This document shows positions 26,388 through 35,571 of a stretch of DNA of 64,000 bases, one piece after another. The translations under genes were made by a program, and so were the position numbers. The notes under the pieces were generated by a model. The model saw only the letters and a program-made list of their open reading frames with translations. It was not told the origin of the DNA and did no database searches. Position 1 is the first letter of the stretch. Every line of letters begins with the position of its first letter. Origin of the DNA: Komagataeibacter nataicola (GTDB lineage Bacteria; Pseudomonadota; Alphaproteobacteria; Acetobacterales; Acetobacteraceae); the NCBI RefSeq assembly GCF_003207795.1, contig NZ_NIRT01000007.1:81472-145471 (forward strand). Reading direction: 5' to 3'.

Positions 26388-27449
26388 TTATTTGGCCGAC
26401 AGGTCGATCACGGCGGCCCGGCCATCTTCCGTGCCGAAGGCCAGCGCGCAGCCATCGGGGCTGAAGGCGAGCGCGGTTACGGCCCCCTCACCCGCCATGC
26501 TGACCGGCAGCAGGCGCTGGGCATTGGTATCGACCATCAGCACCGCGCCATCGGCAAACCCCGCGGCCACGATGTCATGCACGGGATGGCAGGCGACACG
26601 GGTGCACATGACACCGGGAATGCCACCAGCCTCCATCGGGGGCTTGCCCATCGGGCCGCCACCAAAGAACGGCCACATCACGATGGTGTCCGCCCCGCTG
26701 GTCACCAGCCACTTGCCATTGCGCGTAAAGGCCATGGACTGCACCTTGGAGGGGTAGCCGCTCATGCGCATGTTGTGCCCGTCGGACAGGCGCCAGCCAT
26801 GCAGTTCCGATTCCTGCATGGAGGTAACCAGCGCCTCACCCGCAGGGTGGATGGCGATGCCGATATGGCTGCCCTTCCATTCAAGCTGGCGCGGCGTGTC
26901 CACCTTGGCCTGCACGAACCACATGGATGCGCCGTTGTAGTGCGAGGCCGCGATGCGCTTGCCCTTGGCGTCAAACACGATGCCGCTGACGGTGGAGGGG
27001 TGCTCGAGCACCTTGAGCGTGTCGCGGCCCTGCGCATCACGCAGTTCGACCTGCTTGCCGGATGCAAAGGCGATCACGCCGCCTTTGTCATTCGCCCAGG
27101 TGGTGATGTGCTCGATCCAGCGGCGGCCTTTTGCCAGTTCGCTCACGCTGCCATCAGCAGCGATACGGCGCAGGCTGTTATCGTCACCGCCGGTCAGGAA
27201 GCCGGTGGGGGCGGCATCGGGGGCGATGGACAGCACCGCGCCGTCATGCACGGTCTGCACATCCCACGCATCCGAGCGGCCCCAGTCGGCACGGCTGGCG
27301 ACCATCACGTCGCCCTCACCGGTGGCGAAGGCGACCTGCTGGCTGTCACGCGCAATGGCGCAACCGGTAATCTGGCCTTCAAGCTGGCGCTGCGCGCCCC
27401 GGCGTTCAAGCAGCGAGGGGGGCATGGTGTCGTTCATGGTGCCGCTCAT
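26388..27449 (-). CDS. WD40-repeat protein coupled to CobW
   Basis: 353 residues made of degenerate WD40 repeats (for example HDGAVLSIAPDAAPTGFLTGGDDNSL, VQSMAFTRNGKWLVTSGADTIVMW, AVTALAFSPDGCALAFGTEDG), enough for one seven-bladed propeller. No signal peptide, so it should be cytoplasmic. The ATG at 27449 overlaps the stop codon of the CobW GTPase by 4 bases (ATGA), meaning coupled translation and probably joint function. A scaffold or partner for the GTPase in metal delivery is an inference from this overlap; no enzymatic residue is seen. Confidence 0.75.
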   Translation of the reverse strand: MSGTMNDTMPPSLLERRGAQRQLEGQITGCAIARDSQQVAFATGEGDVMVASRADWGRSDAWDVQTVHDGAVLSIAPDAAPTGFLTGGDDNSLRRIAADGSVSELAKGRRWIEHITTWANDKGGVIAFASGKQVELRDAQGRDTLKVLEHPSTVSGIVFDAKGKRIAASHYNGASMWFVQAKVDTPRQLEWKGSHIGIAIHPAGEALVTSMQESELHGWRLSDGHNMRMSGYPSKVQSMAFTRNGKWLVTSGADTIVMWPFFGGGPMGKPPMEAGGIPGVMCTRVACHPVHDIVAAGFADGAVLMVDTNAQRLLPVSMAGEGAVTALAFSPDGCALAFGTEDGRAAVIDLSAK

Positions 27450-28447
27450 TTCGCACGGCAGCTTTCAAAGCCGCGACGCAGTTGCGGGCGGTTGAGGTTG
27501 CGGCCAATAAAGACAAGGCGCGAGACATGCGGCTCGTCCTTCTTCCACGGGCCGATAAAGCCGCCATCAGCCATCATGTGCACCGCCTGGAAGGCGAAGC
27601 GCTGGTTCTCGCCCGCATAGTTCAGGATACCCTTGGCACGCAGGATATCCGCGCCCTGCTCCTGCAGCACGGCCCCGATCCAGGCCTGGAACCTGGCGGC
27701 GTCGAGCGGTTCTTCCACTTCAAACGACATCGACGTGACATCGGCCTCGTGCGAGTGGCTGGTGTCTTCGAGGAAGTTGGGAGCATGCTCGAGCGCGCGC
27801 TGGAGGTCAAAGCCGCCCTGGTCGAGCACGTCGGATAACGGCACGTCACCACGCTGTGCGCGGTGGATGCGGCACACGGCATTGATGGAGCGGATGCGCT
27901 TTTCAATCGCCTCAAGCCCGGCTTCATCCACAAGGTCAACCTTGTTGAGGATGATGACATCGGCAAAGGCGATCTGGTTCACCGCCTCCGGGCTTTCGTC
28001 GAGCGTCTGGAGCACGTTGTAGGCATCGACCACGGTCACCACCGCATCGAGCCGGGTCTTGCCGCGCACGTCTTCATCGACAAAGAAGGTCTGGGCCACG
28101 GGGGCGGGATCGGCGAGGCCGGTGGTTTCGACGATGATGCCATCGAATTTGGCGCGGCGTTTCATGAGGTTGCCGAGGATGCGGATCAGGTCGCCGCGCA
28201 CGGTGCAGCAGATGCAGCCGTTATTCATCTCGAACACTTCCTCGTCGGCATCGACCACGAGATCGTTGTCCACGCCGAGTTCGCCAAACTCGTTGACCAC
28301 AACCGCGTATTTGCGGCCGTGCTCGGCGGTGAGGATATGGTTGAGCAGCGTGGTCTTGCCTGCGCCGAGAAAGCCCGTCAGCACCGTAACCGGCACGAGG
28401 GCGTTCGCAGCTTTGGCGTCAGGTACGGCCTGAACGGTATCGGACAT
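27446..28447 (-). CDS. CobW/COG0523-family GTPase, metal chaperone
   Basis: G3E GTPase of 333 residues from the ATG at 28447, which has GGAGG about 5 bases upstream; the open frame extends 50 codons further but with no ribosome site. Walker A is GFLGAGKTT (25-33). The metal-binding GCICC motif holds C78, C80 and C81. Then come ETTGLADPAP and the base-recognition motif NKVD. The C-terminal domain begins near residue 235 (HSHEADVTSM). The family moves or inserts Zn, Co or Fe-type metals. COG0523 members are often zinc-regulated, but no Zur box was recognised upstream. Confidence 0.9.
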   Translation of the reverse strand: MSDTVQAVPDAKAANALVPVTVLTGFLGAGKTTLLNHILTAEHGRKYAVVVNEFGELGVDNDLVVDADEEVFEMNNGCICCTVRGDLIRILGNLMKRRAKFDGIIVETTGLADPAPVAQTFFVDEDVRGKTRLDAVVTVVDAYNVLQTLDESPEAVNQIAFADVIILNKVDLVDEAGLEAIEKRIRSINAVCRIHRAQRGDVPLSDVLDQGGFDLQRALEHAPNFLEDTSHSHEADVTSMSFEVEEPLDAARFQAWIGAVLQEQGADILRAKGILNYAGENQRFAFQAVHMMADGGFIGPWKKDEPHVSRLVFIGRNLNRPQLRRGFESCRAK

Positions 28448-28548
28448 GGAACCTCCAGTGTTTGGGCATGAGCCTTGTGTGCCCAGATATAGGACGGCGC
28501 GCAGTCCTGTCCCATACCCGCGCGGCATAAAAACACAAAAACGCGGCG

Positions 28549-29655
28549 TCAGGCGCGGCGGCGGCGCAGGGCTTCGGCCCGCATATGGGCGCGGCACGCA
28601 CGCGCATGCTCCACGCCAAAGCGCAGCGCCTGCGCGCGGCCCCGCGCGGCAAGGTCCGCCCGCAGGGCCGGCCCGTCCATCAGCCGGGCGATGGCCTGTG
28701 CCAGTTCCGGCGTAGGCAGGGGCGGGCAGAGCAGGCCGCCATCACCCACCACCTCCGGCAGGCCGCCGGTGGGGGCAGCCACAAGGGCCGCACCCGCCGC
28801 CATGGCCTCGAGGGCTGCAAGGCCAAAGGGCTCGGGCCAGCGGCTGGGCACCACCACGATGGCCGCCCGCGCCATGGCCGCCAGCACATCCGCATGGGGC
28901 CGGTAGCCCTCAATCCCGATGCCTGCCGCCTGCGCGCGGGGCAGCAGTTCCGCCATGAAAGGCGTTACCGGCGCATCGGCGCGGAACCGGTCGGCCCCGA
29001 TCATGTCAAAGCGCCAGTGCGGGTAAGCCGGAGCCAGCCGGGCGCAGGCCGCAACAAACAGGTCGGCCCCCTTGGTTGCCACCATGCGCCCGGCGAACAT
29101 GACCTGTGGCGCGCGATCCTGCATGGGTGGCACAGTGGCGGGAATGGCCACCCCGTTGGGCGAGACGCCAACCCACTGCCCATCCGTGACGGGCACCCCC
29201 TCCATGAAGCGCCCGCGCACCCAGCCGGACACGCAGGCCACGTTCATCCACCGCAGCAGGGCCGCGCGGCGGCCAGGCGTCTCGGCGCCACGCATGCCCT
29301 GCGGGTCGTTATGCAGCACCAGCAGCACATGCTGGCCGGGGCGGCTGCGGGCGATATGCAGCGCGGTATCGGGGCGGTTATGCACCTCGACCACCGCAGG
29401 GGCGATATCATGCACGATGCGCAGCACCGCAGCGGCATAACGGTGGCTGCGGCTGCCCGGCGGCCACAGGCCGGAGCGCACCGCGCGGTATTCATGCCCG
29501 GGCAGCAGCGTGGGGCCTGCCACCGGCGCGCCGATGATGACATCATTGGGGCCAGCAAGGGCCGCGACCTGCAGGCCAATCGCGCCCACGGCCCCGGCAC
29601 TGAAGCCTTCACGCGCGGGCAGCACCACCGCCACGCGCCACGGCAGGGTCTGCAC
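28549..29655 (-). CDS. Glycosyltransferase family 4
   Basis: 368 residues. The N-terminal half contains VVLPAREGFSAGAVG and VVEVHNRPD; the C-terminal half contains MFAGRMVATKGADLFVAA and the nucleotide-sugar motif WPEPFGLAALEAMA (an E-x7-E pattern), followed by TGGLPEVVGDGG. The start is GTG at 29655, six bases before the GST stop codon ends (TGA-gccc-GTG), so it is likely coupled to the GST gene. This protein is only distantly similar to the GT4 at 25326. Acceptor unknown. Confidence 0.85.
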   Translation of the reverse strand: MQTLPWRVAVVLPAREGFSAGAVGAIGLQVAALAGPNDVIIGAPVAGPTLLPGHEYRAVRSGLWPPGSRSHRYAAAVLRIVHDIAPAVVEVHNRPDTALHIARSRPGQHVLLVLHNDPQGMRGAETPGRRAALLRWMNVACVSGWVRGRFMEGVPVTDGQWVGVSPNGVAIPATVPPMQDRAPQVMFAGRMVATKGADLFVAACARLAPAYPHWRFDMIGADRFRADAPVTPFMAELLPRAQAAGIGIEGYRPHADVLAAMARAAIVVVPSRWPEPFGLAALEAMAAGAALVAAPTGGLPEVVGDGGLLCPPLPTPELAQAIARLMDGPALRADLAARGRAQALRFGVEHARACRAHMRAEALRRRRA

Positions 29656-29660
29656 GGGGC

Positions 29661-30332
29661 TCAGGCGATACCCTCAAAACGTGCCTGCTGCCACTGCTTT
29701 GGCTCCTGTGCTGCAAGCTGGTACCACTCTTCCATGAGCGGATGCGCGCGCACGGCGGTCATGTAGGCCCGTGATTCCGGCGAGGGATTGACCCCATAGG
29801 ACAGGAAGCGCGAGACGATGGGCGCAAACATGGCATCCGCCATGCCGAATTTTTCTCCGAACAGGAAACTGCCACTCTTGCCGAAATCCAGCCGCGCCTC
29901 GGTCCAGATCGCATCAATCCGCGCAATATCGGCGTCGATATCCGCCGTGGTGCCCGCAGCCAGCGGCCGGTTTTCGCGCCCGGTATTCATGGGCATGGCG
30001 GCGCGTACGGCGCGAAAGCCTGCGTGCATCTCGGCGGCGATGCTGCGGGCATAGGCGCGCGCGCGGGCATCTGCGGGCCAAAGACCGGGGGCCTGCTCGG
30101 CGCAGTATTCACACAGCGCCAGACTCTCCCACACGGCAACCCCGTCATGTTCAAGATAAGGCACCTTGCCATTGGGCGAGATGGTGCGGATGGCGGGCGT
30201 CTCGCCATTATCGGCCAGCGGGATCACCTGCTCGCGCACGTCAAGCCCGGCCAGGCGCACCGCAAGCCACCCGCGCAGCGACCATGATGAATACCGCCGC
30301 GTGCCTATGACCAGAATACTGTCGTTCATCAT
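29661..30332 (-). CDS. Glutathione S-transferase
   Basis: 223 residues with a thioredoxin-like N-terminal domain: LVIGTRRYSSWSLRGWLAVRL carries the probable catalytic Ser/Tyr, and NGKVPYLEHDGVAVWESLAL holds the cis-Pro and the glutathione-binding ES pair. An all-helical C-terminal domain follows, with GEKFGMADAMFAPIVSRF. This is the YfcF/zeta-like style of GST. The ATG at 30332 overlaps the mnmA stop codon, so the two are co-transcribed. The physiological substrate is unknown. Confidence 0.9.
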   Translation of the reverse strand: MMNDSILVIGTRRYSSWSLRGWLAVRLAGLDVREQVIPLADNGETPAIRTISPNGKVPYLEHDGVAVWESLALCEYCAEQAPGLWPADARARAYARSIAAEMHAGFRAVRAAMPMNTGRENRPLAAGTTADIDADIARIDAIWTEARLDFGKSGSFLFGEKFGMADAMFAPIVSRFLSYGVNPSPESRAYMTAVRAHPLMEEWYQLAAQEPKQWQQARFEGIA

Positions 30333-31426
30333 GCCGCCTTCCCTTCACCTTCGGTCTCGACCCGGCGGATGAACCCGCCACCGAGCACCCGGCTGCCCTC
30401 ATACATCACGCAGGCCTGCCCCGGCGCGGGCACGGCCCCCTCGTCAAGCACCACGCGCGCACCGCCATCAGGCAGCGCCCACACGGTGGCGGCACGGACC
30501 GCCTCGCGCGCGCGGATCTGCACCGCGCAGCGCAGGCCCTGTGGCCCCGGCTGCGGCACCAGCCAGTTCATGTTGCGCAGCACCAGCGTGCGGGCCACGG
30601 CATGGGCGCGCGGGCCGATCACCACGCGCCTGCGGGCAGGTTCGATGCCCACCACCATCTGGCGCTCGCCCGCCAGCATGGCGGCATTGCCCAGCCGTTT
30701 GCTCTGGCCCACGGTGTAGCGGCTCACGCCTTCATGCTGGCCCACCACGTGGCCGGACTGGTCCACGATCTCGCCCGCGCCGGTGATGTCGGGGCGCAGC
30801 TTTTCCACCAGGGCGGCGTAGGAGCCATCGGTTACGAAGCACAGGTCCTGGCTGTCGGGCTTGGCGGCCACGGCAAGGCCAAAGCGCTCGGCCTCGGCGC
30901 GAACAGTGGCCTTGTCCGGCATGTCGCCCAGCGGAAAGCGCAGGAAATCAAGCTGGTCGCGCGTGGTGGCGAACAGGAACCATGACTGGTCGCGCCCTTC
31001 ATCAACGGGGCGGTGCATCTCCACGCCATCGGGGCCTTCCACCCGGCGCACGTAATGCCCGGTGGCCATGGCATCGACCCCAAGGTCGCGCGCCATGCCC
31101 AGAAGATCGGTGAATTTCACGCCCTGGTTGCACGCAACGCACGGCACCGGGGTCTCGCCTGCGGCATAGGCATTGGCGAAGGTATCGATCACGCTGTCAT
31201 GAAAGCGGCGTTCGGCGTCGATCACGTAATGGGGGATGCCGAGCCTGTCAGCCACGCGGCGGGCGTCGTGTATGTCGCGCCCGGCACAGCAGGCGCCCTT
31301 TTTCTTGCTCTCGCGGGAATCGTAGAGCTGAAGGGTCGCGCCAATGACCTCGTGCCCCTCGGCCACGAGGCGCGCGGCAACGACGGAACTGTCCACCCCG
31401 CCAGACATGGCCACAAGAATACGCAT
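30329..31426 (-). CDS. mnmA: tRNA-specific 2-thiouridylase
   Basis: Places sulfur on U34 of tRNA for Lys, Glu and Gln. 365 residues. The PP-loop SGGVDSS is at 8-14. The catalytic cysteines are C99 (PCVACN) and C196 (SQDLCFV), close to C102 and C199 of the E. coli enzyme. GHYVRR and PLGDMPDKATVR are family features. A sulfur source for it is encoded just upstream on the same strand (two cysteine desulfurases, ferredoxin), separated by a 125-base gap with two hairpins. It may therefore have its own transcript together with the GST and GT4 genes. Confidence 0.96.
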   Translation of the reverse strand: MRILVAMSGGVDSSVVAARLVAEGHEVIGATLQLYDSRESKKKGACCAGRDIHDARRVADRLGIPHYVIDAERRFHDSVIDTFANAYAAGETPVPCVACNQGVKFTDLLGMARDLGVDAMATGHYVRRVEGPDGVEMHRPVDEGRDQSWFLFATTRDQLDFLRFPLGDMPDKATVRAEAERFGLAVAAKPDSQDLCFVTDGSYAALVEKLRPDITGAGEIVDQSGHVVGQHEGVSRYTVGQSKRLGNAAMLAGERQMVVGIEPARRRVVIGPRAHAVARTLVLRNMNWLVPQPGPQGLRCAVQIRAREAVRAATVWALPDGGARVVLDEGAVPAPGQACVMYEGSRVLGGGFIRRVETEGEGKAA

Positions 31427-31457
31427 GGGCTCGGTTCCACTTTCCCTGAACAGGCAA

Positions 31458-31536
31458 TGCCCGGAGAACTATCAGCCTCCGGGCACCGCACGTCAAACAT
31501 CGTCTTGCCCGCCCGCGCCATAAATCACGCGGGCGG
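31458..31536 (-). terminator. Two hairpins between ferredoxin and mnmA genes
   Basis: Two perfect 9-bp stems lie in the gap: CGCGGGCGG pairing at 31509-31517 with 31528-31536, and TGCCCGGAG/CTCCGGGCA at 31458-31466 with 31477-31485, each with a 10-nt loop. There is no T-run after either. They may end or attenuate transcription of the desulfurase-ferredoxin operon before mnmA. Confidence 0.45.
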
Positions 31537-31551
31537 CCTGGTCCGTCCCGT

Positions 31552-31866
31552 TCAGGACGTGCTGGGCAGGCGCACCACGAGGCCGTCGAGCGCCTCTGTC
31601 ATCACGATCTGGCAGCCCAGGCGCGAGGTCTTTTCCAGCCCGAAGGCGAGGTCGAGCATGTCTTCCTCATCCTCGGTCGGCGGTGTCAGCTTGGGTGCCC
31701 ATTCGGGGTCAACCACCACGTGGCAGGTAGCGCAGGCCAGCGAGCCTTCGCATGCGCCTTCAAGGTCGACACCGTTCTTGTGCGCGATTTCCAGAACCGA
31801 CAGGCCCAGCGGGGCCGCGACCTCGCGGCGGGTGCCATCACGCTCGATGAATACTATATGAGCCAT
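31552..31866 (-). CDS. fdx: Adrenodoxin-type [2Fe-2S] ferredoxin
   Basis: 104 residues. Iron-sulfur ligands are C39, C45, C48 ([10 protein letters not shown]) and C85. The acidic stretch [16 protein letters not shown] is typical of ISC-type/adrenodoxin-like ferredoxins that give electrons for Fe-S assembly. The ATG at 31866 was chosen because AGGA lies 8 bases before it; an ATG 9 bases upstream lacks room for a ribosome site. It lies 30 bases after the second cysteine desulfurase gene and should be co-transcribed. Confidence 0.92.
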   Translation of the reverse strand: MAHIVFIERDGTRREVAAPLGLSVLEIAHKNGVDLEGACEGSLACATCHVVVDPEWAPKLTPPTEDEEDMLDLAFGLEKTSRLGCQIVMTEALDGLVVRLPSTS

Positions 31867-31896
31867 CTTTTCCATCCTGCCTGTGCGTTGCGCCCG

Positions 31897-33078
31897 TTAC
31901 AGTGGCGCAGCGCTGCCTTGCGCGCGGCAATGTGCCACCGCGCGGCACAGGATCGCCGCCGCGCGATCCACTTCGGCGGGTGAGGTATAGCGTCCGACCG
32001 CCAGACGCAAGCCTTCCGCCGCCCGCATGGCCTCAAGACCCATTGCGCTGAGCACATAGGATGGCACCACCTCAGCCGAGGAACACGCCGAACCGGTGGA
32101 CAGGCATAGCTCGGGGGCCGCCGCCAGGAGATCGAGCGCGCGCACCCCCTCGAAGCCCAGATTGAGGTTGGCGGCAAGCCTTGCCTCCATGCCGCCATGC
32201 ACCCGCAGGCCGGGGCAGCCCGCCGCAAGGGCGGCCAGCATGCGGTCGCGCAGGGCCGCAATGCGGGTACGCTCGGCCGCGCCTTCAAGGCGGGCGATGC
32301 GGCATGCGGCACCAAATCCGATAATCAGCGGCGCAGGCAGCGTGCCCGAGCGCAGGCCACGCTCCTGCCCCCCGCCCGAGAACAGGGGGGCAAGGCGCAC
32401 ACGCGGCCTGCGCCGCACGAACAGCGCGCCCACCCCCTTTGGCCCGTACAGCTTGTGCGCCGAGACGGAGGCAAGATCGAGATCCCACGCCCTGACATCA
32501 ACATCCACCTTGCCCGCCGCCTGTGCGAGATCGCTGTGCAGCAGGCTGCCTGCCGCGCGCACGATGGGGGCCAGCGTTGCAAGGTCGTGCAGCACGCCGG
32601 TCTCGTTATTGGCGACCATGATGGAGGTGAGCAGCGTGGGCACCTGCAAGGCCGTGGCCAGCACATCAGGGTCGAGCGTGCCATCGGGCCGCACGGGCAG
32701 GATCACGGGCTCGCAGCCCTCGGCCGCCAGATCACGCACCGATTCCAGCACGCATTTGTGCTCGGTCGCCACCGTGATGACCCGCCTGCGCGGATCCCCG
32801 CGCGCGATCAGGTGGCGCACGGCCCCCTTGATGGCGAGATTATTGGCCTCGGTCGCCCCCGAGGTGAACACGATCTCACGCGCCTCAGCGCCGAGCAGGG
32901 CCGCGACCTCGCCCCGGGCCTGTTCCACCGCCTCATGCGCGGCGCGGCCTGCCGCGTGGTCAAGGCTGTGGGGGTTGGCGAAGCTATGCGCAAACCACGG
33001 CATCATTTCCGCCACCACGCGCGGATCGCACGGCGTGGTGGCCTGATAGTCGAGATAGATCAGCTCAGGCCCGGTCAT
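31897..33078 (-). CDS. Cysteine desulfurase (second of pair)
   Basis: PLP enzyme that takes sulfur from cysteine as a persulfide. 393 residues. It starts MTGPELIYLDYQATTP, and the ATG at 33078 overlaps the stop codon of the upstream desulfurase gene by 4 bases, which decides the start. The PLP lysine is K209 (SAHKLYGPKG) and the catalytic cysteine is C332 (STGSACSSAEVVPSYVL). This looks like the IscS-type, group I. Sequence after the active Cys departs from the usual GSLEPS. With ferredoxin and mnmA downstream, it probably feeds Fe-S cluster assembly and/or tRNA thiolation. Confidence 0.93.
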   Translation of the reverse strand: MTGPELIYLDYQATTPCDPRVVAEMMPWFAHSFANPHSLDHAAGRAAHEAVEQARGEVAALLGAEAREIVFTSGATEANNLAIKGAVRHLIARGDPRRRVITVATEHKCVLESVRDLAAEGCEPVILPVRPDGTLDPDVLATALQVPTLLTSIMVANNETGVLHDLATLAPIVRAAGSLLHSDLAQAAGKVDVDVRAWDLDLASVSAHKLYGPKGVGALFVRRRPRVRLAPLFSGGGQERGLRSGTLPAPLIIGFGAACRIARLEGAAERTRIAALRDRMLAALAAGCPGLRVHGGMEARLAANLNLGFEGVRALDLLAAAPELCLSTGSACSSAEVVPSYVLSAMGLEAMRAAEGLRLAVGRYTSPAEVDRAAAILCRAVAHCRAQGSAAPL

Positions 33079-34208
33079 GCAAGCGCTCCGGCCTGTGCGG
33101 GCAGGCGGGCCGCCATGGCCGTGTAGGCGTTGATGAAACCCTGCACATCGTCCTCGCGCGCCGACCACGGCAGCGAGACGCGAATGGCGCAGCCCGCATC
33201 CGCGCCCAGCCCCATCGCCTCGAGCACATGCGACCGCGCCACCTTGCCCGATGAGCACGCTGATCCGGCAGAAACACCATAGCCCGCCATGTCGAGCGCG
33301 ATGAGCTGGGTCTGCGCCCGCCGTCCGGGCAGCACAAGGCTGGTGGTATTGGCCAGGCGCGCGGCCCCGGCCCCGCATGCACGGGCTCCTGCCGCCACGG
33401 CCGCCGCCTCGATCCGGTCGCGCCAGGCGCCAAGCCGCGCGGCCTGTGCTGTCATGCCCGCAACCGCGCCCCTTGCCGCCGCCGCCATGCCCGCAATGGC
33501 CGGGAGCGCGGGCGTGCCGCCGCGCCGCCCCTGCTCCTGCCCGCCACCGGCCAGAAGCGGCGGAATGGCATGAAACCGCCCGCCAGCCAGCAAAAGTGCT
33601 CCCGCACCCTTCGGCCCACCAAATTTATGGCCCGAGATGGCCACGCTGTCAGCGCCGAGTTCCTCTATGCCAAAAGCGATGCGCCCTGCCGCCTGCACCG
33701 CATCCACATGCAACAGCGCGCCATGGGCGTGGCACAGGTCAGCGATCTCGCGCACGGGGTTGATGACGCCGGTCTCGTTATTGGCCAGCATGGCGCAGAC
33801 CAGCGCGGGTGGCCCCCCGGCCGCCAGCATGCGCTCAAGGGCCGCGAGGTCGAGCACGCCATCGGCCCGCACGGGAATGGTGGCGGACAGGGTAGCCGCG
33901 CGCACGGCATCATGCTCGCTTGCGCCCACAAGCACGCGCCTGCCGCCTGCCTGCCCGGCAATGGCCAGCACATTGGCTTCCGTGCCGCCGGAGGTGAACA
34001 CGCAGTTCTCGGCCGCTGCGCCAAACAGGGCCGCGATGTCCTCACGCGCGGTCTCGAGCACGGCGCGGGCTTTGCGGCCCGCCCGGTGCACCGAGGCCGG
34101 ATTGCCCGCCACGAGGGCCGCCTGCGTCATGGCCTCGAGCGCTTCGGGCCGGATGGGCTCGGCGGCATTGGCGTCAAGATATGTAAAACGGTCGCTCAGG
34201 GTGCTCAT
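33075..34208 (-). CDS. Cysteine desulfurase (first of pair)
   Basis: 377 residues, NifS/IscS class. The N-terminus is TYLDANAAEPIRPEALEAM. The PLP lysine is K195 (SGHKFGGPKG) and the active cysteine is C318 (SAGSACSSGKVARSHVL). It differs clearly from the gene that follows, so the pair is an old duplication rather than a recent one. It heads the minus-strand sulfur operon. The start at 34208 (ATG) has no strong ribosome site visible. Which of the two serves Fe-S clusters and which serves MnmA cannot be decided here. Confidence 0.92.
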   Translation of the reverse strand: MSTLSDRFTYLDANAAEPIRPEALEAMTQAALVAGNPASVHRAGRKARAVLETAREDIAALFGAAAENCVFTSGGTEANVLAIAGQAGGRRVLVGASEHDAVRAATLSATIPVRADGVLDLAALERMLAAGGPPALVCAMLANNETGVINPVREIADLCHAHGALLHVDAVQAAGRIAFGIEELGADSVAISGHKFGGPKGAGALLLAGGRFHAIPPLLAGGGQEQGRRGGTPALPAIAGMAAAARGAVAGMTAQAARLGAWRDRIEAAAVAAGARACGAGAARLANTTSLVLPGRRAQTQLIALDMAGYGVSAGSACSSGKVARSHVLEAMGLGADAGCAIRVSLPWSAREDDVQGFINAYTAMAARLPAQAGALA

Positions 34209-34793
34209 GCTGTCCAGCCATATGGGTTACGCCAAGTCCTTTTGCGACGGGAATTACGATTTATCTGGCATTTTGTGAATCCACACCGCTATAAGGCAGC
34301 GCAACATAATATTTATTGCAACGTGTTATGGGTGATGGACACCCCCTTTTCCCATACCGCTGCCTCAATGTCGCCCGCCCGCCATCCGGGCCATGGCAAG
34401 GAGAGCGAACCGACACGAGACCCCCGGCGCGCTGGCGGAAAGGAATGTTGCCCACGGCCCGGGCCGTGGCCATATACCGCCATATCTGCCCCCCGCGCAG
34501 GGCACGCCTGCCGAAGATGCACTGTTACCCGGTAGGCATAATGCCCATTATTGAGGTGGGTTGGTATATTTCTGGCCTGGTGCCGTCAGGCCGGGTCACT
34601 TCTGTTTTCCGTGCTGTAACCACCGGATGAATACAGGCCGTCCGCCTGCATCCGGCACGCGTGGCAGCCGGGAGGCAGCACTTTTTCTCTGCCTGCCGAC
34701 CTGACGGGGCATCGCCGGTCGGGCAGGCTGTAACAGCAACCGTTCCCGTTGCAATGCCTGGAATGCACGGGGAGATGCAAATGCGGGACACCT
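34209..34793. other. Intergenic region between sulfur operon and hydrolase gene
   Basis: 585 bases between divergent starts. An AT-rich stretch around 34240-34330 (with GCAAC direct repeats) probably holds the sulfur-operon promoter. A strong hairpin lies at 34691-34728. Several short open frames exist but have no family features and conflict with each other, so none is called. Confidence 0.45.
34691..34728 (+). promoter_or_regulatory. Hairpin upstream of the hydrolase gene
   Basis: GCCTGCCGACC pairs with GGTCGGGCAGGC (34691-34701 with 34717-34728), a stem of 11 pairs with a single bulged base and a 15-nt loop. It lies 65 bases before the hydrolase start codon, is not followed by T, and may be a 5' UTR structure. 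Confidence 0.3.
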
Positions 34794-35459
34794 ATGCCTG
34801 AGGTCATGTTTGCCGGCCCTGATGGCCGCCTGGAAGGTCGATACCACCACTCAAGCGCGCCCAACGCGCCGCTTGCCCTGGTGCTCCATCCTCACCCGCT
34901 GCATGGCGGTACCATGAACAACCGCATCACCTACGCCATGTACCGCGCGTTCGAGAAGATGGGCTTCTCGGTCATGCGTTACAATTCGCGCGGGGTCGGC
35001 CGCTCGCAGGGGCGCTATGATGGTGGCATTGGCGAGATCTCGGATGCCGCCGCCGCCCTTGACTGGATGCAGATGGTCAACCCCAACGCCAGCGGGCTGT
35101 GGATCGCGGGCTATTCCTTCGGGGCCTTCGTGGGCATGCAGCTGCTCATGCGCCGCCCCGAGATTACCGGCTGGATCAGCGTGGCGCCCCCCGCCAACTA
35201 CTATGATTTCGGCTTTCTGGCGCCGTGTCCCTGCGGCGGGCTGATGATCGCGGGCGAGAACGATGAACTCGTGCCCGAGCCCGCCGTGCGCAAGCTTGTC
35301 GACAAGCTGAACACCCAGAAGGGCGTAAGCGTGGATTACCGCATCTTCAAGGGGGCCGACCATGTGTTCGCCAATCAGGCCGATCAGGTGGCCGAAGCGC
35401 TGGAAGACCACGTGAGCACGGTCATGAACCGCAAGATGCTGGCACTCGCGGCGGACTGA
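34794..35459 (+). CDS. Alpha/beta hydrolase, COG2945 type
   Basis: 221 residues from the ATG at 34794 ([18 protein letters not shown]); the frame extends 15 codons upstream but without support. It has a typical short hydrolase core: [13 protein letters not shown] near the start, then [11 protein letters not shown], nucleophile elbow GYSFGA, an Asp in ENDELVPEP and catalytic His in GADHVF. CPCGGLM before the Asp strand is unusual in having two cysteines. Substrate unknown. tyrS follows 112 bases after its stop codon on the same strand. Confidence 0.85.
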   Translation: MPEVMFAGPDGRLEGRYHHSSAPNAPLALVLHPHPLHGGTMNNRITYAMYRAFEKMGFSVMRYNSRGVGRSQGRYDGGIGEISDAAAALDWMQMVNPNASGLWIAGYSFGAFVGMQLLMRRPEITGWISVAPPANYYDFGFLAPCPCGGLMIAGENDELVPEPAVRKLVDKLNTQKGVSVDYRIFKGADHVFANQADQVAEALEDHVSTVMNRKMLALAAD

Positions 35460-35571
35460 TTCACGCCCTGGCTGGTTCCGGGCGGTTTCATCAACGGTCG
35501 TGAACATGCTAGAGGCTGGTCCGCGCCGGGGCGGCCCGGCCAGCGACGGACCTTACAGCGCGGAACAGATC

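Noticed and set aside
25299..27620. 773-codon rightward frame over GT4 and WD40 genes
   Set aside because: Shadow of two leftward genes linked by repeat copy 4; composition typical of antisense translation.
34600..34793. Cobalamin riboswitch upstream of the hydrolase gene
   Set aside because: The G/C-rich hairpins recalled it, but the conserved B12-box GCCACTG and core elements are not present.
34261..34864. Several short frames between the sulfur operon and the hydrolase gene
   Set aside because: Mutually overlapping on both strands and without family features or ribosome sites.
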